Shown piece by piece: positions 54,775 through 64,000 of a stretch of 64,000 nucleotides of DNA. A program made the translations under genes and the position numbers. The notes beneath the pieces are model-generated. The model was not told where the DNA came from and ran no database searches. It saw only the letters and a program-made list of their open reading frames with translations. Every line of letters starts with the position of its first letter. Within the stretch, counting starts at the first letter, position 1. The stretch is taken from contig JAOVFP010000010.1 in the NCBI GenBank assembly GCA_025738555.1, positions 4,661,501 through 4,725,500 on the forward strand, written 5' to 3'. This DNA is from Cyathus striatus (lineage: Eukaryota > Basidiomycota > Agaricomycetes > Agaricales > Nidulariaceae).

Positions 54775-57700
54775 ATGTGCTTTACTTATGGCTCAATTGT
54801 GTTTTCCCCAAGGCTAGCAGTGAGCACAAACTCGCTGGCCTCTATTTACATATCTAGTCATGTAACTGTACCTACTTTAGATCTGGAATCTGAATTCGTA
54901 TTATTCAAGAAAAAGATATCGCAGTGCACCTCTCCTGATCAGGAAGTAAAACCTGGAAATGTGTATTGGGTCACATGGAGATTAAAAGACCAGACCCCAG
55001 AACTTGCCCTGGCATCCCTTAGTATTTGGACACACTCAAAACGGAAACTTGAAGTAATTCCAAAAACAGTTAAAGAACTGAATAATCTTTCAGATCAAGA
55101 TGTGATTAAAGCATTAGAAGAACTTAAAGGATCCAAAAAGTTCATTCGAGGATCTAAAGGAAATCAAATGGATCTCGATTTAATGATCACTACTTTGGAC
55201 ACTCAACGAACTTATGGGCTTAAGGCATTACTTGACAGTGGAAGTACTGGAACTTGTATTGACCAGAAGTTTGTGGAAAACAACCATATTACAACAAAGA
55301 AACTCCCACATCCCACACCTGTGTATAATACTGACGGAACCTTAAATAGTGATGGAGCTATTACTGATTATGTGGAACTTAAAGTTAGACTTGGAAGACA
55401 TGTGGAAATTCTTCAATTCACTGTTTCAAATCTTGGAAAAGCATCTATGTTTATCAGACACAATTGGCTTAAAATCCATAATCCGGAAATAGATTGGAAG
55501 GAAGGATTGATCAAATTCACACATTGCCCTATAGAATGCACTCTGTTGATCAATACAATGAACCTGGAAGAAGACAAATCAGATCTAGATGAACCAATTA
55601 ATCTAGAAATGGATGATCAAATCATTGCAGTAAATCTATTCAAACAAATTGAAATACATGCATTCCAAACAACTGCTTCTAAGATAGCTGAAGCTCAAAA
55701 TCAGCAAAAACCTAAGAAGCATTGAAAGGAAACAATTCCAATGTATTATCACAAATTTGAAAGGGTATTCGCCAAAGAATCATTTGATGAACTTCCACCT
55801 CATCGACCTTGGGGATCATGCTATTGAATTACTACCAGGAGCAATCTCATTTGACTGTAAGATTTATCCTCTAAACCTGGATGAACAGAAGCAACTAGAT
55901 GAATTCCTTGATGAAAATCTTAATTCTGGATGCATCTGACCTTCGAAATCATCATGGGCATCTCTATTCTTTTTTATTAAAAAAAAAGATGGATCACTAC
56001 GACCAATCCAGGACTATCGAAAGTTAAATGAAATGATGGTTAAAAATAAATATCCATTACTGTTAATTCAAGAACTTGTAGATAAATTAAAAAAGGCAAG
56101 ATACTTCACCAAACTGGATATTAAATGGGGATACAATAATGTCTGAATTAAAGAAGATAAACAGTATGCAGCATTTTGAACCAATCAAGGATTATTTGAA
56201 TCATTAGTAATGTTCTTTGGTCTTACAAATTCACCAGCTACGTTCCAGACCATGATGAATGACATATTCAGAATGGAAATTAATGAAGGAACTGTAATCG
56301 TTTATATGGATGATATTCTTATATTTACGGAAACCTTGGAGGAACATTGAAAGATGGTAAAACATGTTCTTAGAAAATTAGAAGAACATGAATTATATCT
56401 TAAACTGGAAAAATGTTTCTTTGAAAAAGCTGAAGTTGAATATCTTGGTCTTATTATCTCTAAGAATTCTGTATGAATGGATTCTGAAAAAGTTAAAGCA
56501 ATAGTCGATTGGCCAGTTCCAAACAATAAAAGAGAACTTCAACAATTCCTAGGTTTTATTAATTTCTACCAATGATTTATTGAAGGATTTGCTAAAATCA
56601 CCAAACCACTTCATGAACTGACAGGCAAAAACAAATGGAAATAGGAATTATCACAAGCCCTTGCATTCTTCAACTCAAAGACCAAATCATATTGGCACCA
56701 ATTCTAGTCATGCCTAATGATGACGGAAAATATAGAGTTGAAGCTGACTCTTCTGATTTCACAAATGGAGCAATTCTCTCCCAACAGCAACCTGATGGAA
56801 AACGGAAACCAATTGCATTTTTATCTCATGCTTTAAGTCCAACAGAACGAAACTATGAGATTTATGATAAAGAAATGCTTGCCATAATGAGAGCTCTAGA
56901 TACATGGCGACAATATCTTCTAGGAGCAAAACAAATTTTTAAAATCTGGACAGATCATAAGAATTTACAGTACTTCAGGAAACCACAAAAGTTAAATAGA
57001 AGACAGGCCTGATGGAATACCAAATTACAGGAATTTCATTATACATTACACCATAAACCTGGAAACCAAATAACAAAAGCAGATTTATTATTACAAAGAG
57101 CTGGACATAATCAAGGGGATCAAGATAATGAAGATCTTGTATTACTTAAACCAGAACATTTCAGACAAATATATGAAGTCCATGGAGAAGATGAAGAAAT
57201 TATGGAACAAATTCATAAATCCAGAAAGAACCAAGATAAAGAAGTAATTAAGATGCTTAATCTTGAATCTAAAGATTGGATTGAAACACCAGAAGGAATT
57301 ATCACATGGAAAGATCGAATTTATGTACCTAAAAATGCTAAATTAAGGGAACGAATCATTAGATTATGCCATGACTCAGCAATATCAGGACATTGTGGAG
57401 AATACAAGACAATGGAACTTATCACATGAGATTATTGGTGGCCAAGACTTATGGCAGATATTAAAAAATACATATCCGGATGTGAAGCATGCCAAAGAAC
57501 AAATATTCATAGAACTGCTCCAACAGGGAAACTAATCCCAAATAGTATACCTGAACACCCTTGGCATACCATATCTATAGACTTCATAGGACCACTTCCA
57601 TTATCTGAAGGTTATGATTTCCTCATGGTAGTCGTTGATCAATTCACAAAAATGGCAGCATTCATACCATGTAACAAGGAAATTAATAGTGCAGGAGTTG

Positions 57701-58630
57701 CAGAAAAATATCTTCAAAACATATTTAAACATTACAGTGTCCCAAAAAGAGTAATTAGTAACCGAGGATCCCAATTCACTTCATTCTTTACCAAGGAATT
57801 GACAAGACAACTCAGAGTTTGCATGAATTTATCTACCACTTATCGACCTCAGACAAACAGACAAACAGAAAGGGTAAATCAAGAAATAGAACAATACATG
57901 TGAATTTACATAAACTATGATCAAGATGATTGGGCCCGAAAAACAGATGTCTGTCAATTTAATTATAATAATACCATTCATAGAACAACAGGATATATGC
58001 CTTTTTATTTAATGTATGGATATCATCCATACACTGGAATAAAACCATCAGGGAAAACAAGAGCCATAGGAGTTGAAGAATTCGTCAAAACAATGGAAAA
58101 AGCAAGAGAAAATGCAAAGGCAGCTTTATCCTTGGCAAACAAAACTATGGGACACTATTACAATAAATATCAAAAAGAAGCACCAGAATATCAAATCGGC
58201 GACAAGGTTTACCTAGAAGGAATTAATATTAAATCAGATCGACCAGTTGCGAAATTAGATGACAAACGTTACAGACCTTTTAAAATTATAGAAAAAGTTG
58301 CACCATCTGTCTATAAACTCAAACTACCAAAATCGTGGAATAGAAAGAATCCAACTTTTAATGTAGAATTATTATCTAAATTCACATCGGCTCAATATCC
58401 ATCACAAAAGAAACCTAAGCCTCCACCCACTATTCTGGTTGACAATCAGGAACAATATGAAGTAGAGTCCATTTTAGCATGGAAAAAGAACTGAAAATGA
58501 ATTTTATATAAAATTAAATGGAAAGGCTATTCAATGGAAGACTGCACTTGGGAACTGATCAATGCACTAACGGGAGCCAAGAGTTTACTTAATAAATTTC
58601 ATCGGGAACATCTGGAAGCTCAAAATATAT
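54775..58630 (+). pseudogene. pol: Inner gypsy pol: protease, RT, RNase H, integrase, chromodomain
   Basis: The protease is near 55180-55500 (LKALLDSGSTGTCIDQKFVE). RT runs 55900-56620 ([20 protein letters not shown], then [13 protein letters not shown] with an intact MDD near 56300). RNase H is 56640-57090 (VEADSSDFTNGAILSQQQPD, IWTDHKNLQYF). Integrase is 57330-57905, with a zinc finger (CHDSAISGHCGEY ... CEACQR) and core IDFIGPLPLSEGYDFLMVVV; the second catalytic Asp is Asn (VISNRGSQFTS), and QTERVNQEIEQY follows. The C-terminal chromodomain is at 58450-58600 (YKIKWKGYSMEDCTWELINA). Nearly all breaks are TGA where related proteins have Arg. Confidence 0.88.
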
Positions 58631-58677
58631 AAATATAAGACATTCTTTTACCAAATCTATTACTCCAAACTACTATC

Positions 58678-58809
58678 ATGTTTTCAGATGAAGTAATCCT
58701 TGTTCTTTACTGCCTCATTATCCTTTCCACTTCCCTCGCCATTTTCTTTATTGGCAAATACCTTCCGACTCTCCTTCTTTTCATCTGTGACTATTATTAC
58801 CCCCAATGA
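58678..58809 (+). CDS. Small hydrophobic ORF between pol and the 3' LTR
   Basis: A 43-codon ORF starts MFSDEVILVLYCLIILSTSL and ends in a Tyr-rich tail before CAA TGA. Residues of about 6-37 are almost all hydrophobic, enough for one or two membrane segments. It lies where env would be, 48 bp after the last pol codon region and just before the polypurine tract. I do not recognise it. The terminal TGA may itself be a decayed arginine codon, so it could have been a few residues longer. It may also be chance. Confidence 0.35.
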   Translation: MFSDEVILVLYCLIILSTSLAIFFIGKYLPTLLLFICDYYYPQ

Positions 58810-59246
58810 TCATAGAAATGTTGTGAGGACACAACCTTTAAAGGGGGGGTAATGTTAGGATTTCACACCTTATCTTATCTAATCCGCATATCTTATCTTA
58901 TCACAGTCACCTGACACATATCACCTGACATACAATGCAGATACCATGCATAACAACATGCATTATTCATCAAGACTACAGGCACAGTCCACAGTTTGGC
59001 TATGCTTGTTACATATGTAGTACATGAGTTTGCACAGTAGAAGCACAGTAAACATGCAATATAGTGTAGGTTAGATTACATGCAACTTCCTCATGGACTC
59101 TTATTATAAATATGGTCATTTTAGTCAGATATTCTTTATTCTTGTGCTAGTTTATTCCAGACTTGCAATAAGATTCACTTCACCTTCCTTTCTTCATTGT
59201 TTGAGTTCAACTTCAAGCATTTTGCTTGTCTGTCACTAACAATTCT

Positions 59247-59391
59247 GTCTACGACAGGGTGCAATAAGTAAGAACTAGAGTCCAAATATACAAGGTGTAC
59301 AGTATTTATATAATATAATGTAAATGAAACTAAATAGGTCCAAACACAGCATTACCAAACATTGCCTATTATAGCCAAACAAACCTCTACA
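59247..59391 (-). repeat. Second part of the outer gypsy 5' LTR
   Basis: It matches 39546-39690 and ends CTCTACA, followed by the CAATG duplication. From 59397 to 59950 I see no gene; it is the 3' flank of the next gene. Confidence 0.88.
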
Positions 59392-59954
59392 CAATGTTTC
59401 TTCTATGCAAGATACCTTCCAGTCATAGTAATATCTGCCATGTATTTAAGTAAACTTGTATTAGGCAGACCACATTGTACTGGAACACCAATTGTTCACC
59501 ATATTGGTAGGCAGCAGCCCAACCCATAGTACCAAGCAGGATCTTGATCAAAAGCCTAGGTACAGCACTCAATAGACATAACAAGGGATCCTTCAAAAAT
59601 CTTGTAAGTAATCCAAGAAATGAGCAGCTCTTTGCCCCAGCTTTGCCCCCTTCCAGAAAAGCCTCATTGGTATCCTATCTTATTTTTGATTTTATGATAA
59701 GCATTATAATTTAAAGACAAAAATCAACAAAATGCACCTTCATGAAGCAACATTTCTGGGAAATTCCAAGTAGGGAGAAGAACTAGAAAATACACACATG
59801 AGGTGATGGAAAATAGCTACTCATACAATTAAATAAAGAGGCACCAGAAATATCAATCCTAATCCCAAGATGCATCAGAAGGTAACCCAAGTTCAGGTGT
59901 CACATTCTTCTAACTTAAAAAATAATAAACTTCCAACTACTTTCCATCACAATC

Positions 59955-61169
59955 CTATAACTGAGTGAAGGTCTGTGTTCGACTGAGCGTTCGCTTCAAT
60001 CCCCTTCTCAGCGGACTCCCACTGTGTGCAGGTGGGTCAGGAAGCGGAGGGGTATCTACCCTTGGTGGCGGTTCGGGCCTGTTCTGCGATGCGATAATAC
60101 CCGCTGCCTCTGGGTAGATCTTGGGGTCGTACGAGGATAAAGGAGCGGGATATTGCTTCTGGTGTCCAGGGTGAATGAGCTTAACCTTTTGATGCCATGG
60201 ACTCGGCGTCAGCCGTGACTGGGACTGAGACGAAGCCGGGGTGTTGGGGTCAGATTCGGGCGTCAACCGCTGCCTCTTCGTATCATGCCCGTCAACATCA
60301 GTAGAACTACGCATGGACTTCATCTCCAAAGCTCTCTTTTTCGAACTGGGACTCATCCCTGCCAGTGTGCTTTCCATCTCCCGTTCCCTGGCAGCCAGTT
60401 GAATCTTCTCATATGCACGCTCTGCCTCTTCCCTCGCCTCCTCTTCATGCCTCCTTCTCGCCTCCATCTGGCTCCATTGCTTGTCCAGAGCGAAAAATCC
60501 ATTTACATAATTGTTCTTGTTGTCCGATCTTCCCTGTTGACTCAAAGGGATCTTGTTGCCGATGCAATAATACGGATGCTGAGGACGTGCATCACATTCC
60601 CTCAACAGTTGCAATTCCACGGGGGAGCACCGAGCTTGCACCTCATCCTCCGTAATCCAACGTTCCATTAAGAGCCTGCGGAGGACTTTTCCTGGGACTG
60701 GATATGCACGAGGCACTTGGCTCGTGCGGTAGTCAAATTCAGCAAGAGCTCTCGTAAGATTGAAAGACTCTTTGATGAGTGGTTCGAGTGGCGTATCGTG
60801 GGCAAAGTCGCGAGCTTTAATACCACGGTTGGCGAGGTCGCGTGCAATAGCGTCGGGTTCAGGATTGTAGATATCTGTGGGTGTCGGAGATGGTTCACGT
60901 TGGGCGGCTTCCATGTCTAAATCGCCTTCTTGACTAGCTTCAACTTGAGTCGTCTCCACTTGGCTGGTATCGGGTTGTGTTGTGACGGAATCATTGGATT
61001 CAGTGCGCGTAGGAGGTGCCGATGCTGGTTTTAACTGATCGTAATTGTAATTGTAAACCTACGGTAGAGGAAGTTAGTTAACAAAAGACAAAAAGTGGAA
61101 GATACAAACGCGCACAGGAATGGTAGCAGCGCTGTAGGAATGAGTCGCGAAGCGTTCACTAACGGCCAT
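59955..61169 (-). CDS. Unrecognised conserved-looking nuclear-type protein, two exons
   Basis: Exon 1 is 61116-61169, starting MAVSERFATHSYSAATIP. A 57-bp intron (61059-61115, GTGCGC...GTAG, phase 0) leads into exon 2, 59955-61058, which begins VYNYNYDQLKPASAPP. The product is 385 aa. The middle (exon 2 residues ~110-210) is the most ordered part: RAYPVPGKVLRRLLMERWIT, CSPVELQLLRECDARPQHPY and NGFFALDKQWSQME. A charged helix follows (RRRHEEEAREEAERAYEKIQ) that is probably coiled coil. The C-terminal third is Pro/Ser-rich with basic KKRALEMK and KRQR patches. I do not recognise the family. It shares a 457-bp divergent promoter with DPH3. CpG content is normal, unlike the transposon region. Confidence 0.8.
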
Positions 61170-61626
61170 GTCGCGGGTGGGGTGAGGTGGTTCAGAAGTG
61201 TATCGGGGTACAGTAACCGAGATGATGGCAGTAGATTTTGAAAAGTGACTATACATACGGGGTTTGATACAATGGAATACAATGTCCGTTGTGGTGTCGA
61301 CAATGAGAAACAAAGCGCAGTCTAACGAAGGACAGGAGAGATATGGAGAGAAAGGAGAGGACGAAGAGAGGAGAGGGAAGAGATGAAGGAGAGGATGTAG
61401 TGTACAAGTATGAGATTCGAGAAATGGGTGTCCAACGAACCAGCCACCAGCCAATCCAAACTCGCAAACTCAATCACGCTCCGATCCAGCTCCGTTTAGA
61501 GGTCCGCCGGTGCCGTTAGGCGGAAGCAACATTACTTACTGCTCAGTCAAATTTTAGATGCTATTTTCTACTTCTCTTTCTCTTCCGCTGTGACGGTGAT
61601 AACTTACGACTCTTACGACTTCACTA
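61170..61626. promoter_or_regulatory. Divergent intergenic promoter region
   Basis: These 457 bp lie between the start codons of the minus-strand gene and DPH3. The sequence is CpG-containing, with a pyrimidine-rich stretch (TTCTACTTCTCTTTCTCTTC at 61566-61585) just upstream of the DPH3 start, typical of fungal promoters. No TATA box stands out. Confidence 0.5.
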
Positions 61627-62013
61627 ATGGGTGCCTACTACGATGAAATAGAGATTGAAGATATGGCATGGGATGAGGAAAAGCGCGTCTATCATTACCC
61701 TTGCCCTTGCGGCGATCGGTTTGAGATTTCGAGGCAGCAACTGAAAAACTACGAAGATGTTGCGATATGCCCTAGCTGCAGTTTGATCATTCGGGTTATA
61801 TACGATCCGGTCAGTGTGCTCGAATACTGTATATCATCCTCACTAACTTTCTCACAGCTGGACTATGAGGATGATCCATCCGAGGACGAGGAAGATGGCG
61901 AGGAAGAGGAGGAAGAGAAGGGTGAAGATTCCGATGACGATCAATTTGAGGATGCCCTGGAGAAGCTTCATATCTCTGAGGAGCCTTCAGCAGTAGCTTC
62001 TGTTGCTGCTTAG
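61627..62013 (+). CDS. DPH3: Diphthamide biosynthesis protein 3 (CSL zinc finger)
   Basis: Two exons, 61627-61809 and 61858-62013, flank a 48-bp intron (GTCAGT...CACAG, branch site CTAAC at 61843-61847). The intron has no stop and a length divisible by three, so the gene also reads straight through; family comparison supports removal. The 112-aa product starts [20 protein letters not shown] and carries the CSL-type zinc site: [11 protein letters not shown] and [14 protein letters not shown] (Cys-X-Cys and Cys-X2-Cys). Dph3 donates electrons to the Dph1-Dph2 radical enzyme in the first step of diphthamide formation on EF2 and also serves Elongator. The acidic tail ([20 protein letters not shown]) makes it longer than the ~82-aa human protein. 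Confidence 0.93.
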   Translation: MGAYYDEIEIEDMAWDEEKRVYHYPCPCGDRFEISRQQLKNYEDVAICPSCSLIIRVIYDPVSVLEYCISSSLTFSQLDYEDDPSEDEEDGEEEEEEKGEDSDDDQFEDALEKLHISEEPSAVASVAA

Positions 62014-62369
62014 TGCCCTTCTATCGTTCGGAATCCTTCGACTTGCCATCCGGGTTATTTCATTGGTATGTAAACGCTGCTAATTTTTACATTATATCTT
62101 AACACTTGCCATTAGCTATAGCAATGCTGTATTCTTATGCCATTGTTATCTTTTCTGTAGCATATTTTTGATCCGTTCTCTTATTCCCTTCTCTTACACT
62201 TAAGTAATTCACAAATTCGTGGATAAGGAACTTGCAATTATTGTAATCAAGAATATATGAGTCCCAAGGTACTTAACAAAGGACAACATGTAACCTACGA
62301 CCGAGCAGTCACAGCCTCCTCCACGGCCTCAAGATGAGCAACCTGACTATTAACCCCAAAGCACGAACA
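62014..62369. terminator. Shared 3' region of DPH3 and CKB1
   Basis: These 356 bp lie between two convergent stop codons. The region is AT-rich, with ATTACATTATATC-like stretches; no unmistakable polyadenylation signal is visible. Confidence 0.4.
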
Positions 62370-63457
62370 TTAATGCCGCACTCGAAACAGAAGAAGTCTA
62401 ACCCACCGATCGCGAATAGCCTCCTGCCACCGTTGTAACTTTGCAATCTCGTGCACCTGGAACCCATATACCCTTGGCCGATACCTGTCTGCGCGGAGCG
62501 CAACGCTCGCCGTGCTGGCCTGCTCCCCGCTCCCCTCCCCAGGCGCTGAAACATCCTGTTCCTCCCTCCGTCTCCTTCTATCCCCCTGCGCGCCGCCCTG
62601 CAGTAGATCTACGCTCGGTCCACTCTTCGGCGGAATTAAGGAGGGGTAGACGAGGTATAAGAGGTGGGGAAATGTGGTTCCAAAGTAGGCACCGTCGATG
62701 GAGCCGTGTCTGGTAGATTTGGGGGAGTAGAGGTCCTCGCATCGCCCACAGTACAGTTTGACGGACTTTTCATATGGTGTATCGGTGAGACCAACAGGGA
62801 GAAGGTTTTGTTGTTGGCAAAGAACGCGTGGGCAACGACCAAAGTCGGCGCGTTTGTATTTTTCAAGCTATTGGCGGAGTAGGTGTCAGTGAGATGTAAA
62901 TGGTGGGGGATAAGTTCAACGGGTATTGGATAACGAAGCAGTAGAAGTTTAGGGGGAAAGGATACGACATACCATCTTCTGAAGACCCCGCTGAGTGACA
63001 ATCCATCGCGCGTGAATCATGCCGTATAGAAGACGGGCCTGAACATCCAGTGTACCGCGAAGTTCATCCTGGATATCGTCATCTACATCGTAGATAAGGC
63101 ATCATCAATGAATCTCTTCTCTAAGCCAAAACATTATCGCGCACCGAGGTTGTCTGTAATCAGATCCAACGCCTGTGAATAATTTGCCACCTCGCTGTTG
63201 AGACCTGTCAGGTTGAATCGGTCAAGGATAAAGTCTTCATCGACTTCGCAGAAGTACTCGTTCCCCTTCGATGAGAGGAACCAGGAGATCCACTGAGGAA
63301 GCAGAAAGCTCGTATAAGATGTTGCGTGATTCAGATGCAGAACCTACGGTGCTGTAGATGATCAGGTTACCTGTGCAGCCTCATTGTAATGTACTTGAAT
63401 GTACCTAGAGTAGTCCGAATCCGACCCCGATGAGATTTCTTCCACTACACGATGCAT
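62370..63457 (-). CDS. CKB1: Casein kinase II regulatory (beta) subunit
   Basis: Minus-strand exons: 63371-63457, 63145-63292, 62973-63082 and 62370-62867, with introns of 78, 62 and 105 bp, all GT-AG. The product is about 280 aa. Exon 2 gives [20 protein letters not shown] and [10 protein letters not shown]. Exon 3 gives [20 protein letters not shown] and [14 protein letters not shown]. Exon 4 gives the zinc site CPRVLCQQQ ... YCGRCEDLY (four Cys), then [20 protein letters not shown] and [21 protein letters not shown] ~50-residue Gly/Glu/Arg insert before RYRPRVYGF has no human counterpart. CK2 beta dimerises and docks the catalytic subunits. The first exon, [17 protein letters not shown], is the least certain; an AG at 63450 could instead accept an upstream exon. 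Confidence 0.9.
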
Positions 63458-63980
63458 AACTTGTCAGTGATCTTGAAATTGTAGCAAAAAAAAGTCGGAG
63501 AAAAAGAAGGCAGACAGCAGACGCAACTTGTGGATTATATTTGTGGGAAGAGATGGGTGACAGCCTGACAGGGGAACAAGATTACAGCCAACCTGGTGAG
63601 CGCTATTGACGAACACAGCTAAGTGCAACCAACATACCTGAGCCAGTCAAACAGGAACAAATCCCAACCAAACTGGCCTGGCACCTGCAGGCTGTAGCTT
63701 TACACTTTTGACGTGCTTTTGTTATAACAAATAACAAAGTAACGACAGTTGACCGCACAGATCTTGACGAAGCTGAACAAGAGAGAAGGCGAGATGCCGA
63801 GAATGTAGATTTGATACAGCTGGTACGTTGTCGCTAATAGCAGTAGTAAAATCGCACTCTAACATGAACAAATGTATTGTAATTTACTGCCAGAGAATTT
63901 CGAGCTTAAAGTTAGTGGGAATAAATCTGCGTAAGTATTCTAGTTTCTCGATGATTTTCATGGATGTCCCACAGTAGTAC
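63458..63980. other. Upstream flank of CKB1, no further gene seen
   Basis: This should hold the CKB1 promoter and perhaps a small first exon. No other recognisable coding sequence was found before the window end. Confidence 0.35.
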
Positions 63981-64000
63981 ATTGAAAGCACTAAGTAGTG

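Larger units (their letters stand above)
52647..59241 (+). mobile_element. Inner Ty3/gypsy chromovirus, target duplication ATTCT
   Basis: This complete 6595-bp element has 389-bp LTRs (52647-53035 and 58853-59241, TGTTAGGA...CACTAACA), ATTCT on both sides (52642-52646 and 59242-59246) and a polypurine tract AAGGGGGGGTAA at 58841-58852. It is inserted in the 5' LTR of the outer gypsy. No TGG-type primer site follows the left LTR. The LTRs differ only by transitions, mostly at former CpG sites. Confidence 0.95.
39480..59391 (-). mobile_element. Outer Ty3/gypsy retrotransposon with nested insertions
   Basis: The 211-bp 3' LTR (39480-39690, TGTAGAG...CTCTACA) matches a 5' LTR split into 52581-52646 and 59247-59391 by another element. 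Flanks show a perfect CAATG duplication at 39475-39479 and 59392-59396. Removing nested insertions leaves about 10.8 kb, read on the minus strand: gag, zinc knuckle, protease, RT, RNase H, integrase, then an extra large ORF. AGGGAGG near the 3' LTR could be the polypurine tract. I see no TGG-type primer site after the 5' LTR. Confidence 0.9.

Noticed and set aside
52647..59241. Reassignment of TGA to a sense codon in the gypsy pol
   Set aside because: TGA sits at arginine sites and LTR differences show CpG loss, so mutation is the simpler cause. Host gene exons have no internal TGA.
62636..63001. Separate 121-codon minus-strand gene
   Set aside because: It is out of frame with the CK2 beta exons that cover it, and reads through a clear intron.

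Overview
This window looks like a transposon-rich stretch of an Agaricomycete (mushroom-forming basidiomycete) nuclear genome. The evidence is short introns (48-105 bp) with GT-AG or GC-AG ends and CTAAC-like branch sites, a Plavaka-type transposase remnant, a RecQ-like helicase remnant of the kind expanded in these fungi, chromodomain Ty3/gypsy elements, and three host genes at the right edge (casein kinase II beta, DPH3, and a protein I do not recognise). I cannot name the species from the sequence.

Layout. 1-1.18 kb is a G-rich minisatellite whose units each carry a small GAGYR-TTTG-YRCTC hairpin. 2.9-3.18 kb is a short TA-flanked MITE, and 3.8-5.6 kb is a giant inverted repeat. 5.8-7.45 kb is a CpG-rich, C-rich minisatellite built around a CCTCGTC...GACGAGG hairpin. 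8.9-10.6 kb is a decayed hAT transposase. 12.9-14.9 kb holds gypsy integrase/chromodomain remnants. 15.1-16.3 kb and 19.8-20.9 kb are foldback elements, the second sitting in a ~160-bp tandem repeat. 21.7-24.3 kb is a decayed Plavaka transposase, and 26.9-28.2 kb a decayed RecQ-like helicase. 28-36 kb is a pile of nested LTRs (families called LTR-A and LTR-B here) with copia RNase H, a gypsy RT fragment and one two-LTR, gag-only copia-like element. 36-39.2 kb is a third foldback element.

39480-59391 is one nested insertion flanked by a CAATG duplication. The outer gypsy element is on the minus strand and carries an extra ~2.8-kb ORF between integrase and its 3' LTR. It contains a solo LTR-A (GAGAA), a gag-only element (GATCA) that itself holds a tRNA-derived insert, and, in its 5' LTR, a plus-strand chromodomain gypsy (ATTCT) that in turn holds a solo LTR-A (CAGAT).

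The last 4 kb is ordinary gene-dense sequence: an unrecognised two-exon gene (minus), DPH3 (plus, divergent from it) and CKB1 (minus, tail-to-tail with DPH3).

Themes. The LTR-A family is present in about 19 full or partial copies, mostly solo LTRs with 5-bp target duplications. Its only internal sequence here is gag, and its primer site matches the anticodon region of initiator tRNA-Met. Decay in most elements is dominated by CpG loss: in the inner gypsy pol, nearly all in-frame stops are TGA where relatives have arginine, and most LTR differences are CG to TG or CA. The host genes and the 5.5-7.1 kb repeat keep their CpGs.
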